Notes: generated from the letters alone by a model not told the origin. A DNA stretch of 58,907 nt from Actinomycetota bacterium (GCA_018268415.1 JAFDWO010000143.1:1-58907), one strand, 5' to 3'; counted from the stretch's first letter, positions 43,351 to 53,018 are shown. Made by a program: numbers and translations.

Positions 43351-43782
43351 TCAGGTGAAGGTCCAGAGCTTGTTGCCGAGGAAGTTGAACGGCATCGCGA
43401 CGGCGACCGCGATCGCCTGGGCGGCGAGTTCGGAGATCGAGGAGGAGCGGACGAGCAGCTCCAGCACGACCAGGTTGATGATCAGCGCGCCGACGCTGAC
43501 CACGGTGAAGCGGATCGCCTGCTCGTGGGCAAGCCCCTCCCCCGGGCCGAAGGTCCAGTGGCGGTTCCAGAAGAAGTTGTTGCCGAGCGCGACGAGGAAG
43601 GCCCCGACCGCCGCGGCGGCGTGGTAGACGCCGAGGTTGTTGGCGAGGAAGGCGAAGACGACCAGGTTGATGACATAACCGGACCCGCCGACGACGCCGA
43701 ACTTGAGCAGCTGGATCCAGTTGTCCGGCTGGCGCGCCGCGGCACCGAGCCGCACCGCCAGGCTTTCGTGCCCGCCGCTCAT
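43351..43782 (-). CDS. GtrA-family membrane protein
   Basis: The 143-aa protein has four hydrophobic segments and the GtrA pattern: LLKFGVVGGSGYVINLVVFA, NNFFWNRHWTFGPGEG, FTVVSVGALIINLVVLELL and FNFLGNKLWTF. GtrA proteins help move lipid-linked sugars across the membrane for cell-surface glycosylation. It overlaps the GT39-type transferase gene by 4 bp, a natural partner. Confidence 0.9.
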   Translation of the reverse strand: MSGGHESLAVRLGAAARQPDNWIQLLKFGVVGGSGYVINLVVFAFLANNLGVYHAAAAVGAFLVALGNNFFWNRHWTFGPGEGLAHEQAIRFTVVSVGALIINLVVLELLVRSSSISELAAQAIAVAVAMPFNFLGNKLWTFT

Positions 43783-45374
43783 CCGGCCACCGCCCGCGCC
43801 CGGGAGACCTCGAACGACGGCGCCGTCTTCGCGTACCTACCGAGGTAGAGCCGCGAGGCGGGCGGGCCGTCGAGCACCACGTTCGTGGCGCCGTAACCGG
43901 TCCTCAGGGTGGCTAGTTCTTTGAGGTGGAGCATCACGGGACGGGGCGAGACATAACGGACGATGGTCAGGCGGCCCATCCGCACGACCCCCGCCGGACG
44001 GAACGCCGCAGGCAAGTTAGCGCGTCCCTCGGCGACAACGCGCTTGCCGACGAGGTCGACTTCCCGCACGCGTTCGGGGCCACCGAACCAGTGCATCGCG
44101 CCGTCTTCGAGGTACCAGCGCAGCGGGTCGCCGGCGAGGCGCCAGCTGACGATCGCGCGCGGCGCCCGGGCCGGGCCGAGCGCGGCGGCGGCACCGCGGA
44201 AGTCGAGGCGCTGCAGGTTCGGCGTCTGGGTGACGTAAACGTCGAAGGCGAGCCAGAAGGAGCAGAGGGCGACGGCGACCAGCGTCCCGGCGAGCCGGAC
44301 GCGGGCAGCGCCGAGCCCCAGGGCGACGACGACCGCGAGCGGCACCAGGGCCGGCAGCAGGTTGCGCTCGACCACATAGTCCTTGCCGACCAGCGCCGCG
44401 GCGCCCGCCAGGGCGAGGACGCCGAGCCCGACCGCGAGGCCGAGCGCGCCGCCGCGACGCTCGCGCCGGGTGCCGATGGCGAGCACCACGAGCGCCGCGA
44501 GGCCGACGGCGATCGCGGGCAGGACCGCGTACTGGACGCGCGGGGGCTCGCCGATGATGTGCCCGGTTTCCCCGATCAGGAAGCTGACCCCGGTCTGGTA
44601 GAAGCGCGTCGACAGCGCTCCGTCGGCGATCCAGCCGATGTGCTTCGGGTTGGCCTGGGCGGCGATCAGGGGTAGCAGCGAGGCGCCGACCGCACCGACC
44701 GCCGCCAGCGCAGGCAACAACGCCTTCCAGCGATCGCGCAGCGCCACCGCCAGCCAGACCGCCTCGATCCCGACCGCGAAGAAGGCGAAGTAGTGACTGC
44801 CCATGGCGAGCGCCGAGGCCACCGCCCAGAGCGCCAGGTCGCGGCCCCGCCGAGTGTCCAGGGCGCGGACGAAGAAGAGGAACGAGAGCGCGCCGAAGAA
44901 GACCAGCAGCGCGTAGGAGCGCGCCTCCTGCGAGTACCAGATCAGCATCGGGTTGAAAGCGAGGAGGCCGGTGAGGACCAGCCCGACGCGGCGGCTCGTC
45001 AACTGCCGCCCGATCGCGTAGCCGAGCGGCACGGTCAGTGCGCCGAACAACGCCGACAGCGAGCGGATGCCCCATTCGTCGCGGCCGAACGCCTTCGCCC
45101 AGCCCCAGGCCAGGACGTAGTAGAGCGGCGGGTTCGACTCGCTCACCTTCACCTCGTGCAGCATGTGGCCGAAGCTGCCGGGGATCACCCGCATGACCGT
45201 GATCACCTCGTCGTGGTGGAAGCTCTGGATGCCGAGGGGGATGAAACGGATCGCCGCGCCGGCGGCGGTCAGGCCGACCAGCGCGAGGACGATGACCCAG
45301 TGCCGGGTCGGCGCCGCTTCGTGCGGCTGCGAATCGTCGATCGGGGTCGGGAGACTGACGGTGGTGTCGTGCAC
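43779..45374 (-). CDS. GT39/ArnT-like polytopic glycosyltransferase
   Basis: The 531-aa GT-C-type transferase begins with a soluble tail, then a first TM and the catalytic acidic loop HHDEVITVMRV, followed by ESNPPLYYVLAWGWAKAFG, WGIRSLSALFGALTVPLGYA and WYSQEARSYALLVFFG, as in dolichyl-phosphate-mannose/undecaprenyl-sugar transferases. It probably uses lipid-linked sugar outside the membrane. The start is GTG. Coupling to GtrA supports a surface glycan role. Confidence 0.85.
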   Translation of the reverse strand: MHDTTVSLPTPIDDSQPHEAAPTRHWVIVLALVGLTAAGAAIRFIPLGIQSFHHDEVITVMRVIPGSFGHMLHEVKVSESNPPLYYVLAWGWAKAFGRDEWGIRSLSALFGALTVPLGYAIGRQLTSRRVGLVLTGLLAFNPMLIWYSQEARSYALLVFFGALSFLFFVRALDTRRGRDLALWAVASALAMGSHYFAFFAVGIEAVWLAVALRDRWKALLPALAAVGAVGASLLPLIAAQANPKHIGWIADGALSTRFYQTGVSFLIGETGHIIGEPPRVQYAVLPAIAVGLAALVVLAIGTRRERRGGALGLAVGLGVLALAGAAALVGKDYVVERNLLPALVPLAVVVALGLGAARVRLAGTLVAVALCSFWLAFDVYVTQTPNLQRLDFRGAAAALGPARAPRAIVSWRLAGDPLRWYLEDGAMHWFGGPERVREVDLVGKRVVAEGRANLPAAFRPAGVVRMGRLTIVRYVSPRPVMLHLKELATLRTGYGATNVVLDGPPASRLYLGRYAKTAPSFEVSRARAVAG

Positions 45375-45442
45375 AAATCTGGAGATTGCGCCCGCGAGGT
45401 AAATCCGTCGTTAAGAACGGTCACGAGTTTCTAAGGATCGCT

Positions 45443-47887
45443 CTAAGGTTCGCACCGGCTCTTCGGCACCGGCGTCCCCGGGCCGTACGACGGCGGCAGC
45501 TGTCCGCCCTGCGCCCAGCGGGTCGGGTGCGCGCTCGTCGCGAAGGCGAGCGTCCCGCCACCGTCGATTTCGCAGTAGTCGAGCCACGGACGGTTGTACG
45601 GGTGGCCGCCGAGCTTGAGCGATTCGACGTAGGTCTTCCCGCCCCCGGTGATGATCAACCGCCTGCCGTGGGCGAGGCGCACTTCGGCGCGGCCGAACAG
45701 CGGGCTGCCGAGCGCCAGGGTCCCGGCCCCCGGTTGCGCCGGGTACATCCCCAGCGCGCCGAAGATGTACCAGGCCGAGAGCGTCCCGAGGTCATCGTTG
45801 CCGGGATACCCGGTCGGGGTCAGCGAGTAGAGGCCGAGGCCGCGGCGGACCGCCTCCTGGGTCTTCCAGGGACGGCGCAGCCAGTCGTAGAGCCAGGGGG
45901 TCCCCAGGGTCGGCTCGTTGCCGAGCAGCGCATGGTCGGTGTGGGTCCCTCCCGCGCCGCCGTTCAGCACCCGCAGGAAGGCGTCCAGCCGCGCCGCCGC
46001 CTTGGCGGTCCCGCCCATCCGCCGGAAGAGCCCGGCCGGGTCCTGCGGCACCATCCAGGTGTACTGGGCGGCATCGCCCTCGACGAACCCGCCGCCTTCG
46101 AGCGGGTCGTAGGCATCGGGGAACGAGCCACCGGAGTAGCGCGGCTCGATCATCTTCGTGGCCGGGTTGAAGAGGTTGCGCCAGTTCGCCGCGCGACCGA
46201 TGAATTCGGCGTAGGTCGAATCCGCCTCCCCCGCGCCCGCGACGCCCCCCGCCGGGATCCCGCTCCGCGCCGCGAACTGGGCGATCGCGAAGTCGTCGAT
46301 CGCGTACTCGAGCGTCGTCGCCGCCGACCCCCAGACGGCATCCGGGCTGCCGTAGATCGAGTTGGCGTTGCGCTCGTTCGTGTCTTCGTCGAAGGGCACC
46401 CAGCCGAGCCTCAGGTAGGAGTCGAGGCCCTGTCGCTCCAGGTAGGGCCCGTTGGCGCTTTCGCAGGGGGCGGTCGCGCCGCGCAACATCGCCGCCAGCG
46501 CGTCGGCGCGGTCGAAGTGGTCGGCGCCGAAAGCAGCCGCGGCGGCGATCATCGGGTCGGCCGAATCACCGACCATCACCATGGACTGCCCGTTCGCATA
46601 CGGCCACCGGGGCAGGCAGCCGGACTGGTCGGCGTCGGCCAGGAGCGACTGGACCACGTCGGAGGCGCGGCGCGGATCGATCATCGCAAGCAGCGGGATC
46701 TGGGTCCGGTAGACGTCCCAGCCGGAGAGGTCGGAGTACTGGGTGCGGCCCCGGGCGCGGTGGACGACGCCGTCCATACCCAGGTAGTTGCCGTTGACGT
46801 CGTCGAACGTCCGCGGCGCGAGCAGCGCGTGGTAGAGCGCCGTGTAGAAGGTGCTGACGTTGCGTTCGGAGCCGCCTTCCACGCGGATTTTGCCGAGCGC
46901 CGCTTCCCAGTGGTGCCGCGCCGCCGAGCGGATCGCGCCGAAGGCGTGGCCTTCGCTTTCGGCGTCGAGGGCGGCCTGGGCGCCTTCGACGCTGACGAAG
47001 GAGATGCCGACACGGACCGCGACGGTGCGGTTCTTGGTCGTGTCGAAGGTCGCGTAGGCGCCCGCCCGTGCCGAGACGCTCGGGTTCTGCGGCGGCCCCT
47101 GGGCGTTGGAGGCTGCGGTGCTCCCGGGTTCCAGCTTCCCTTCGGTCCAGGTCCCCGACGCCGCGAAGGACCGGGTGAAGCGCGCCGCGAAGTAGACCTT
47201 GTAGCGGGGGCGTTGTCCGCAGAAGAGCCCGCTGGAGGCGCTTCCGGTGATTTCGCGGGCGGCAGGGTTCAGCTGGACCGCGGCTTCGTCGTCGGGCTCG
47301 GCGCTGCCGCCGGCGTTGATCAGCACGCTCGCATGGGGGTTGGCGGGGAAGGTGAAGCGGCCGAAGCCGGTCCGCGTCGTCGCGGTCAGGGCCACGCCGA
47401 TCGCGCCCCCGTGCCGCGGCCGCAGCCGCACCGCGTAATACCCGGGTTCGGCCTGCTCGCCGCCGTGGGAGAAGCCGGGCTGGAAGAGCCCCGACAGCCC
47501 CTTTCCGGCCACCGGCGTGGGCGAGCCGGTGAGCGGCTCGGTGGTCGGCAGGAACGGGAAGTCGCCGTAGACCCCGCAGCCCGCCCCGCTCAGGTGGGTG
47601 AGGCTGAAGCCGGACAGATGGTGGTCGCGGTAGTCGTAGCCACCGGACTTGCCGGGCGTCGTGTCCGGGCTCCACTGGACCATCCCGAACGGCTGCGTGG
47701 CGCCGGGGAAGTTGTGGCCGCCGCCGAAGGTCCGCGCTCCCGGCGCCGTCCCGGCGAACAGGTCGACCTGCGAGGCGGGGCCCGCGAGCGCCGCTCCGGC
47801 CGAGGTCAGCCAGAGCGCCAGGGCCAGGGCGATGGTATTTCTGAGGTTACGCGTAATGTTCGGGTCGCATGCGGCTGAGGAAGGCAA
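45443..47887 (-). CDS. Secreted GH92 alpha-mannosidase
   Basis: An 814-aa protein with a signal segment (NTIALALALWLTSAGAALAG) and GH92 landmarks: GGHNFPGATQPFGMVQWSPD, GGYDYRDHHLSGFSLTHLSG, WDVYRTQIPLL, RWPYANGQSMVMVGDSADPM and GNDDLGTLSAWYIFGALGMY. GH92 enzymes are calcium-dependent exo-alpha-mannosidases. The start is uncertain: TTG at 47887 is the first codon available and lies 19 bp inside the divergent gene; an internal non-ATG start nearer the signal core is possible. It is the only clear glycan-degrading enzyme in the window. Confidence 0.88.
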   Translation of the reverse strand: MPSSAACDPNITRNLRNTIALALALWLTSAGAALAGPASQVDLFAGTAPGARTFGGGHNFPGATQPFGMVQWSPDTTPGKSGGYDYRDHHLSGFSLTHLSGAGCGVYGDFPFLPTTEPLTGSPTPVAGKGLSGLFQPGFSHGGEQAEPGYYAVRLRPRHGGAIGVALTATTRTGFGRFTFPANPHASVLINAGGSAEPDDEAAVQLNPAAREITGSASSGLFCGQRPRYKVYFAARFTRSFAASGTWTEGKLEPGSTAASNAQGPPQNPSVSARAGAYATFDTTKNRTVAVRVGISFVSVEGAQAALDAESEGHAFGAIRSAARHHWEAALGKIRVEGGSERNVSTFYTALYHALLAPRTFDDVNGNYLGMDGVVHRARGRTQYSDLSGWDVYRTQIPLLAMIDPRRASDVVQSLLADADQSGCLPRWPYANGQSMVMVGDSADPMIAAAAAFGADHFDRADALAAMLRGATAPCESANGPYLERQGLDSYLRLGWVPFDEDTNERNANSIYGSPDAVWGSAATTLEYAIDDFAIAQFAARSGIPAGGVAGAGEADSTYAEFIGRAANWRNLFNPATKMIEPRYSGGSFPDAYDPLEGGGFVEGDAAQYTWMVPQDPAGLFRRMGGTAKAAARLDAFLRVLNGGAGGTHTDHALLGNEPTLGTPWLYDWLRRPWKTQEAVRRGLGLYSLTPTGYPGNDDLGTLSAWYIFGALGMYPAQPGAGTLALGSPLFGRAEVRLAHGRRLIITGGGKTYVESLKLGGHPYNRPWLDYCEIDGGGTLAFATSAHPTRWAQGGQLPPSYGPGTPVPKSRCEP

Positions 47888-48507
47888 CGTTCGCGGCGCT
47901 CGTCGTGACCGGCGCGGTGGTCGCGGCGGCGATCGTATTCGGCGGCCGTGATAACACTGAACACGCGAATGCGGCGGTCGAAGCGGCGCCGGGCGTGCCG
48001 ACCGTCTCGATCGTCTCGCCGCGCAACGGCGAGGTCCAGGCCAACCACGCGGTGGTGGTGAAGCTCGGCATCGAAAACTTCGAACTGGCGCCGCGGAGCT
48101 TCAACTCGGAACCGCAGCTCGGCCAGGGCGCGATCCGGTTCTCACTCAACCGGGTCCCCAACTGCGTCAACCCCCAGAAGCTGAAAAGAGCGATTACCAG
48201 CCCGCTCGGCAACGAACGCCTCAAAGGCGCCTCGATGGACTCCGCCAGATACGCGGGCCCGAACGGCATCCTGGCCGAAGAACTGGGCACCGAAGGCAAG
48301 TTCTCCCCCGCCACCCGGCCGGAGATCTTCTACCACGGGCTGCCGCCGGGCTTCTACCGCCTCACCGTCACCCTCGCCCAGAACAACCTGTCGACGACGC
48401 CCTATCACGCCGTCACCAACTTCCAGATCGCGCAGAAACCCGGGCACCATCAGAAAAAATGCCCGGCGGGCTACGTCTCGAGCGCCAAAGCGGCCGAAAA
48501 GCTGTAA
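47869..48507 (+). CDS. Secreted/anchored hypothetical protein
   Basis: The 212-aa protein has an N-terminal hydrophobic segment (TFAALVVTGAVVAAAIVFGG) that is a signal or anchor, then VPTVSIVSPRNGEVQANHAV, a beta-sandwich-like region typical of extracellular domains, and PGFYRLTVTLAQNNLSTTPY. Two late residues C-P-A-G and an early NCVNPQK suggest one disulfide. No function is recognised. TAATGT lies 9 nt upstream of the ATG. Its start overlaps the start of the divergent GH92 gene. Confidence 0.65.
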   Translation: MRLRKATFAALVVTGAVVAAAIVFGGRDNTEHANAAVEAAPGVPTVSIVSPRNGEVQANHAVVVKLGIENFELAPRSFNSEPQLGQGAIRFSLNRVPNCVNPQKLKRAITSPLGNERLKGASMDSARYAGPNGILAEELGTEGKFSPATRPEIFYHGLPPGFYRLTVTLAQNNLSTTPYHAVTNFQIAQKPGHHQKKCPAGYVSSAKAAEKL

Positions 48508-48527
48508 GAGTCCAATACTTCACTTTG

Positions 48528-48533
48528 TATAGT
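48528..48533 (+). promoter_or_regulatory. Leaderless-type -10 box of the ABC exporter genes
   Basis: TATAGT lies exactly 7 nt before the ATG at 48541, in a short AT-rich patch. The intervening GGTGGG might still act as a weak ribosome-binding site. Confidence 0.5.
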
Positions 48534-48540
48534 CGGTGGG

Positions 48541-50331
48541 ATGCGTACGTACCGCCGGCTGATGGGCTTCCTTCGTCCCTACCGGGGACAGCTATGGGGG
48601 TCGCTCATCTTCGCCTGGGCGGCGATGGGGATGACGGTGCTGATCCCGTGGCTGGTCGGCCGCGCGGTGAACGCGATCGAGGCCGGCGACAAGCCGGAAC
48701 TCCTCCCCCTCGCGCTGGCGATCCTCGGTGCCGCGATCCTGCGCATGGGGCTCACCGTGGTGCGCCGCCTGGTCGCCGGGAAGGTCTCGTTGGGGGTGGA
48801 ATTCGACCTGCGCCAAATGTTCTACGCCCACCTGCAGAAGCTCGAGCTCGGCTTCTTCGACACCCAGCAGACCGGCCAGCTGATGTCGCGGGCGACGGTC
48901 GACCTGCAGGCGATCCGCTTCTTCCTCGGTTACGGGCTGATCTTCATCACCCAGACCCTGTTGACGATCGCCCTCGCCTCGACGGTGATGATCATCATCA
49001 ACCCGCTGCTCGCGGTGCTCGCGCTGATCCCGGCGCCGTTCGTCGTCTGGGTCGCCTCGCGGTACAACCGGGTCTCGCGGCCCGCCGTCCAGGAGGTCGC
49101 CCAGCGGGTCGCCGAACTGACGGCGGAGGCGGAGGAGAACGTCTCCGGGATCCGGATCGTCAAGGCCTTCGCCCGCGAGGAATTCCAGCTGCACCGCTTC
49201 CAGCGGGCGGTCAAACGGGTCTTCGACCAGTCGATCTACTCGACCCGGCTACAGGCCACCTTCAGCCCACTGATCGGGCTCCTCCCGCAGCTGGGGGTCG
49301 CGCTCGTGCTGCTGGTCGGCGGCCGGATGGTGATCGAAGGCAACCTCAACCTCGGCAACTTCACCGCCTTCTACACCTACCTGGTGATGCTGGCGGGGCC
49401 GCTGCGGATGCTCGGCGTCGCGATGGGGATGGCGCAGCGGGCGGTCGCCTCGGGCAACCGGATGTTCGAGATCATCGACCGCGAACCGACGATCCAGAGT
49501 CCCGCCCACCCGGTCGAGCTGCCGGACGGCGGCGGGCGGGTGGAGCTCCGCCACGTGACCGAGCAATACGCGGCGGCGCCGGGCTCCGACCACGAGTCGG
49601 TCCCCGCCCTGCACGACGTCTCGCTGGAGGTCGACGCCGGGAGGACGGTGGCCCTGGTCGGCCCGTCGGGAGCGGGCAAGACGAGCCTGGTGGCGCTGAT
49701 CGCGCGCCTGTACGACCCGACCGAGGGCACGGTGCTGGTCGACGGGGTCGACGTCCGTGACGTCGAGGTGGAGAAGCTGCGGGCCGCGGTTGCCTTCGTC
49801 GCCGACGACAGCTTCCTCTTCACCGCCTCGGTCGCCGACAACATCGCCTACGCGCGCGGCGCGGCGACCCGGGCGGAGATCGAAACGGCGGCGCGCCTGG
49901 CCCAGGCCGACTCCTTCATCCAGGAACTGCCGGACGGCTACGACACCCGGGTCGGCGAGCGGGGCCTGACCCTCTCGGGCGGTCAGCGTCAGCGGGTGGC
50001 GATCGCCCGCGCCCTGCTGGCCGACCCGCGGATCCTGATCCTCGACGACGCCACCTCCTCGGTCGACGCGACCACCGAGGCGGCGATCAAAGCGGGGCTG
50101 CGCGAGGCGATGACCGGACGGACCACCTTCATCATCGCCCACCGCCTCTCCACCGTCTCCCTCGCCGACGAAATCATCGTGCTCGACCACGGCGCGATCG
50201 TCGACCGCGGCACGCACGAGGAGCTGATGGAGGGCTGCGGTTTCTACCGCGAGATCGCCGAGCACGGCCTCGCCGACTCGGTCTTCCTGCAGCGCGACCT
50301 CGAAGACCGCGAGGAGATGGCACGCCTGTGA
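48541..50331 (+). CDS. ABC exporter half-transporter, degenerate-site subunit
   Basis: The 596-aa protein has a six-helix transmembrane domain (from WGSLIFAWAAMGMTVLIPWL) and a C-terminal ATPase. Walker A GPSGAGKTS is normal, as are LSGGQRQR and the IAHRLSTV H-loop. The Q-loop Gln is replaced (VADDSFLF, D422) and the catalytic Glu after Walker B is Asp (ILILDDATSS, D503). That is the signature of the degenerate half of heterodimeric exporters. It overlaps the partner gene by 4 bp. Confidence 0.9.
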   Translation: MRTYRRLMGFLRPYRGQLWGSLIFAWAAMGMTVLIPWLVGRAVNAIEAGDKPELLPLALAILGAAILRMGLTVVRRLVAGKVSLGVEFDLRQMFYAHLQKLELGFFDTQQTGQLMSRATVDLQAIRFFLGYGLIFITQTLLTIALASTVMIIINPLLAVLALIPAPFVVWVASRYNRVSRPAVQEVAQRVAELTAEAEENVSGIRIVKAFAREEFQLHRFQRAVKRVFDQSIYSTRLQATFSPLIGLLPQLGVALVLLVGGRMVIEGNLNLGNFTAFYTYLVMLAGPLRMLGVAMGMAQRAVASGNRMFEIIDREPTIQSPAHPVELPDGGGRVELRHVTEQYAAAPGSDHESVPALHDVSLEVDAGRTVALVGPSGAGKTSLVALIARLYDPTEGTVLVDGVDVRDVEVEKLRAAVAFVADDSFLFTASVADNIAYARGAATRAEIETAARLAQADSFIQELPDGYDTRVGERGLTLSGGQRQRVAIARALLADPRILILDDATSSVDATTEAAIKAGLREAMTGRTTFIIAHRLSTVSLADEIIVLDHGAIVDRGTHEELMEGCGFYREIAEHGLADSVFLQRDLEDREEMARL

Positions 50332-52325
50332 GCATCGACCGGAAAGCCGACGAGGAGCGCGAGCGGGAGGCGGCGCCGGAGTCCGAGGCGGAGCGCGAGG
50401 CGGACGCGGCGCCGGAGTCCGACGAGCGCGCGGGGGACGCGGCGCCGGATTCCGACGAGCGCGCGGCGGACGCGGCGCGCGCCGAGGATGCCGACGAGGC
50501 GCGGCTCCAGAGCCCGCTCGGCAACATCGCGCTGCTCTTCGGCGCGCTCTGGCGGCTGGTCCGCGGTCAGGATCAGCGTGGCCGCAAGGTGCGCTGGATG
50601 ATCGGCCTTTTGCGTCCCTACCGCGGGCGGATGGCGCTGATGTTCCTGGCGCTCCTGGTCGAGACCGGCGCCGGCCTGGCGCCCCCGTTCCTGGCCGGGC
50701 GGGCGATCGACGCCGGGATCCGGGCGAACGACCTGAGCGCGCTCGACTGGATCGTCGGCGCCTTCGTCGCCGTCTCGATCCTCTACGCGCTCGGGACCTA
50801 CGCCGAGACCTACCTCGTCGGCTGGGTCGGCACGCGCACCCTCCAGGACCTCCGCGAGCACATCTTCGTCCACCTCCAGGGCATGTCGATCGGGTTCTTC
50901 ACCCGCAACAACCCGGGCGTGCTGATCTCGCGGATGACCAACGACGTGGAAGCGCTGCAGCAGCTGGTCACCACCGGGGTCGTGACGATCTTCTCCTCCA
51001 GCCTGACCCTGATCGGGGTGGTCGTGATCCTGCTCCTCCTCGACCTCAAGCTGGCGCTGATCACCTTCATCACCTTCCCGCTGCTGGCGATCGCCAGCTT
51101 CATCTTCCGGATCGTCTCGGCCGGGGCCTACCGGGCGACGCGCGAGCGGATCGCCGCCGTCACCGCCTACCTGCAGGAGAGCCTCAGCGGCGTGCGGGTG
51201 GTGCGCAGCTTCGGCCAGGAGCCGCGCCACGTCGACGAGATGACCGAGCTGAACGAGGCCAACCGGGCGGTCAACATGAAGACGGTCTACCTGAACGCGT
51301 CGTACTTCCCGGCGGTCGAACTGCTCGCCGCGATCGGCACCTCGGTGATCCTCCTCTACGGCGGCTCGCAGGCGATCAACGGGGCGATCGAAGTCGGCAT
51401 CGTCGTGTCCTTCGTCGGCTATCTGTCCACCTTCTTCGAACCGATCCAGGAACTCTCCCAGCTCTACACGACCTACCAGCAGGGGATGGCGGCGCTCGAC
51501 AAGATCTTCGACCTGCTCGACACTGACGCCGACATGGTCGACGCACCGGGGGCGATCGACCCCGGGCCGATCCGCGGCGAGATCGAGCTCGACGACGTCT
51601 GGTTCTCCTACGCCGCCAAGCCGGTGCCCGACGACTCGTGGGTGATGGAGGGGATCGACCTGCACGTGCCCCCGGGCCAGACCCTGGCGCTGGTCGGGGC
51701 GACCGGGGCGGGCAAGTCGACCTTCGCCAAGCTGGTCGCGCGCTTCTACGACCCGCAGAAAGGCCGCGTGCTGGTCGACGGCCACGACCTGCGGGGCGTG
51801 CAACAGCGGGCGCTGCGGCGCCAGCTCGGGATCGTCCCCCAGGAGGGCTTCCTGTTCAGCGGCAGCGTGCGGGAAAACGTCGCCTTCGGCCGACCCGAGG
51901 CGAGCCTCGAGGAGATCGAGGCGGCGATCGCCACGGTGGGCGCGACGGAGTTCGTCGACGAGCTTCCGGACGGGATCGAGACCCAGGTCGGCGAGCGCGG
52001 CGTCCAGCTCTCGGCCGGCCAGCGCCAGCTGGTCGCCTTCGCCCGCGCACTCCTTGCCGAACCCCGGATCCTGATCCTCGACGAGGCGACCTCGAACGTC
52101 GACGTTCGAACCGAGAAAACGATCGAGAAAGGCCTCGAACTCCTCCTCCACGGCCGCACCGCGATCGTCATCGCCCACCGCCTCTCAACGATCCGACGTG
52201 CCGGGATGATCGTCGTGCTCGAACACGGAAGGATCGCCGAGCAGGGCACCCACGAGGAGCTGATCGCCGCGAACGGCGTCTACGCGAGGTTGTACGGAGC
52301 GTGGGAGGAGAACGCGGTGGCATAG
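50328..52325 (+). CDS. ABC exporter half-transporter, consensus-site subunit
   Basis: The 665-aa protein starts with an acidic, repetitive tail (about 60 residues with repeated APESDER and ADAA units), then the transmembrane domain and ATPase. Walker A GATGAGKST, Q-loop VPQEGFLF and Walker B with catalytic Glu (ILILDEATSN) are intact, but its signature is LSAGQ rather than LSGGQ. Paired with subunit 1 this leaves one fully competent ATP site, formed by these Walker motifs and the partner LSGGQ. Exported substrate is unknown; lipids or drugs are common. Confidence 0.9.
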   Translation: MSIDRKADEEREREAAPESEAEREADAAPESDERAGDAAPDSDERAADAARAEDADEARLQSPLGNIALLFGALWRLVRGQDQRGRKVRWMIGLLRPYRGRMALMFLALLVETGAGLAPPFLAGRAIDAGIRANDLSALDWIVGAFVAVSILYALGTYAETYLVGWVGTRTLQDLREHIFVHLQGMSIGFFTRNNPGVLISRMTNDVEALQQLVTTGVVTIFSSSLTLIGVVVILLLLDLKLALITFITFPLLAIASFIFRIVSAGAYRATRERIAAVTAYLQESLSGVRVVRSFGQEPRHVDEMTELNEANRAVNMKTVYLNASYFPAVELLAAIGTSVILLYGGSQAINGAIEVGIVVSFVGYLSTFFEPIQELSQLYTTYQQGMAALDKIFDLLDTDADMVDAPGAIDPGPIRGEIELDDVWFSYAAKPVPDDSWVMEGIDLHVPPGQTLALVGATGAGKSTFAKLVARFYDPQKGRVLVDGHDLRGVQQRALRRQLGIVPQEGFLFSGSVRENVAFGRPEASLEEIEAAIATVGATEFVDELPDGIETQVGERGVQLSAGQRQLVAFARALLAEPRILILDEATSNVDVRTEKTIEKGLELLLHGRTAIVIAHRLSTIRRAGMIVVLEHGRIAEQGTHEELIAANGVYARLYGAWEENAVA

Positions 52326-52419
52326 TCGACGGCACCGACCCGCGGGGAGACGTTGCGGGCGGCACCCAGAAGGGATGGGGCCTTGGGGAGCAGTCATCCG
52401 TCCGGGAAGAGACGGACCC
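52326..52419. other. Short unique spacer after the ABC exporter
   Basis: No gene, hairpin or repeat is recognised in this stretch. The large gene-free repeat island begins immediately after it and runs to 53818. Confidence 0.5.
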
Positions 52420-52705
52420 CCGAGGTTGTCACCCGTAGGCGGAAAGGGATGGGCCCCCCGGAGCCGGCGCCCGTAAGGGAAAGGGATGGGCCCCCCGGAG
52501 CTGTCGCCCGTAGGGAATGGGATGAGCCCCTGAGGCCGGCGCCCGTAAGGGCAAGGGATGGGCCCCCGAGGCCGGCGCCCGGAGGAAGGGCCCCGACCCC
52601 TGAAGCTGTCGCCCGTGGGAGAGAAGGGATGAGGCCCCCTGAGGCTGTCGCCCGCAGGGGAAAGGAATGCGGCCCCTCAAGCTGCCGCCCGGGCGGCAAG
52701 GGATG
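52420..52705 (-). repeat. Tandem array of about eight 36-40-bp units before hairpin B
   Basis: Units follow the pattern AAGGGATG, GGCCCC(C), GGAG or GAGG, CTGTCGCCCGT or CCGGCGCCCGT, with variation. The array directly abuts the hairpin at 52706. Read on the minus strand it is hairpin first, then array, just as at 1-230. Frames through it are repeat-derived and not genes. Confidence 0.8.
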
Positions 52706-52757
52706 CGGCCGTCTCGTCCACGGCCCGGGCAGGCTGTGGCCGTGGCCGAGACGGCCG
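52706..52757 (-). repeat. Intergenic hairpin B (inverted copy of hairpin A)
   Basis: Bases 52706-52725 pair with 52738-52757 around a 12-nt loop that reads ACAGCCTGCCCG on the minus strand. Over its 52 bases it is nearly identical to the reverse complement of 1-52, the clearest difference being one base in the loop. Confidence 0.85.
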
Positions 52758-52991
52758 GGGGTGCGGGGAGCGGGCGGGGGGAACACGGAAGGCCCCCCGC
52801 GGGAGGATGCGGGCGGATCCCTCACGCGAGGGACACGGGGGGTCCCGCGGACCCCCGTGATCCCGGCCCCGGGGGCCGGAGGGTGCGACCGTTCCGGACG
52901 GGACCGTCACGGATCCGTGATCTCGTCACGGAGATGCCGGGAACGTCACCCTTCCTCCCGACCCTTCCATTGCCCAAGGATCTCCGTGTTT

Positions 52992-53018
52992 AGTTTCGGT
53001 TGCACAGCAACCGAAACT
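52992..53018. repeat. 12-bp perfect inverted repeat with conserved flanks
   Basis: Bases 52992-53003 pair with 53007-53018 around ACA. Flanks ATCTCCGTGT and CGCGCGTC match those of the stem at 14222-14244, which lies in the start region of the DUF559 gene, yet the stems differ. In one minus-strand frame both sites read PKLxTEIL, so this may be the relic of a lost DUF559 gene start. Confidence 0.7.
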
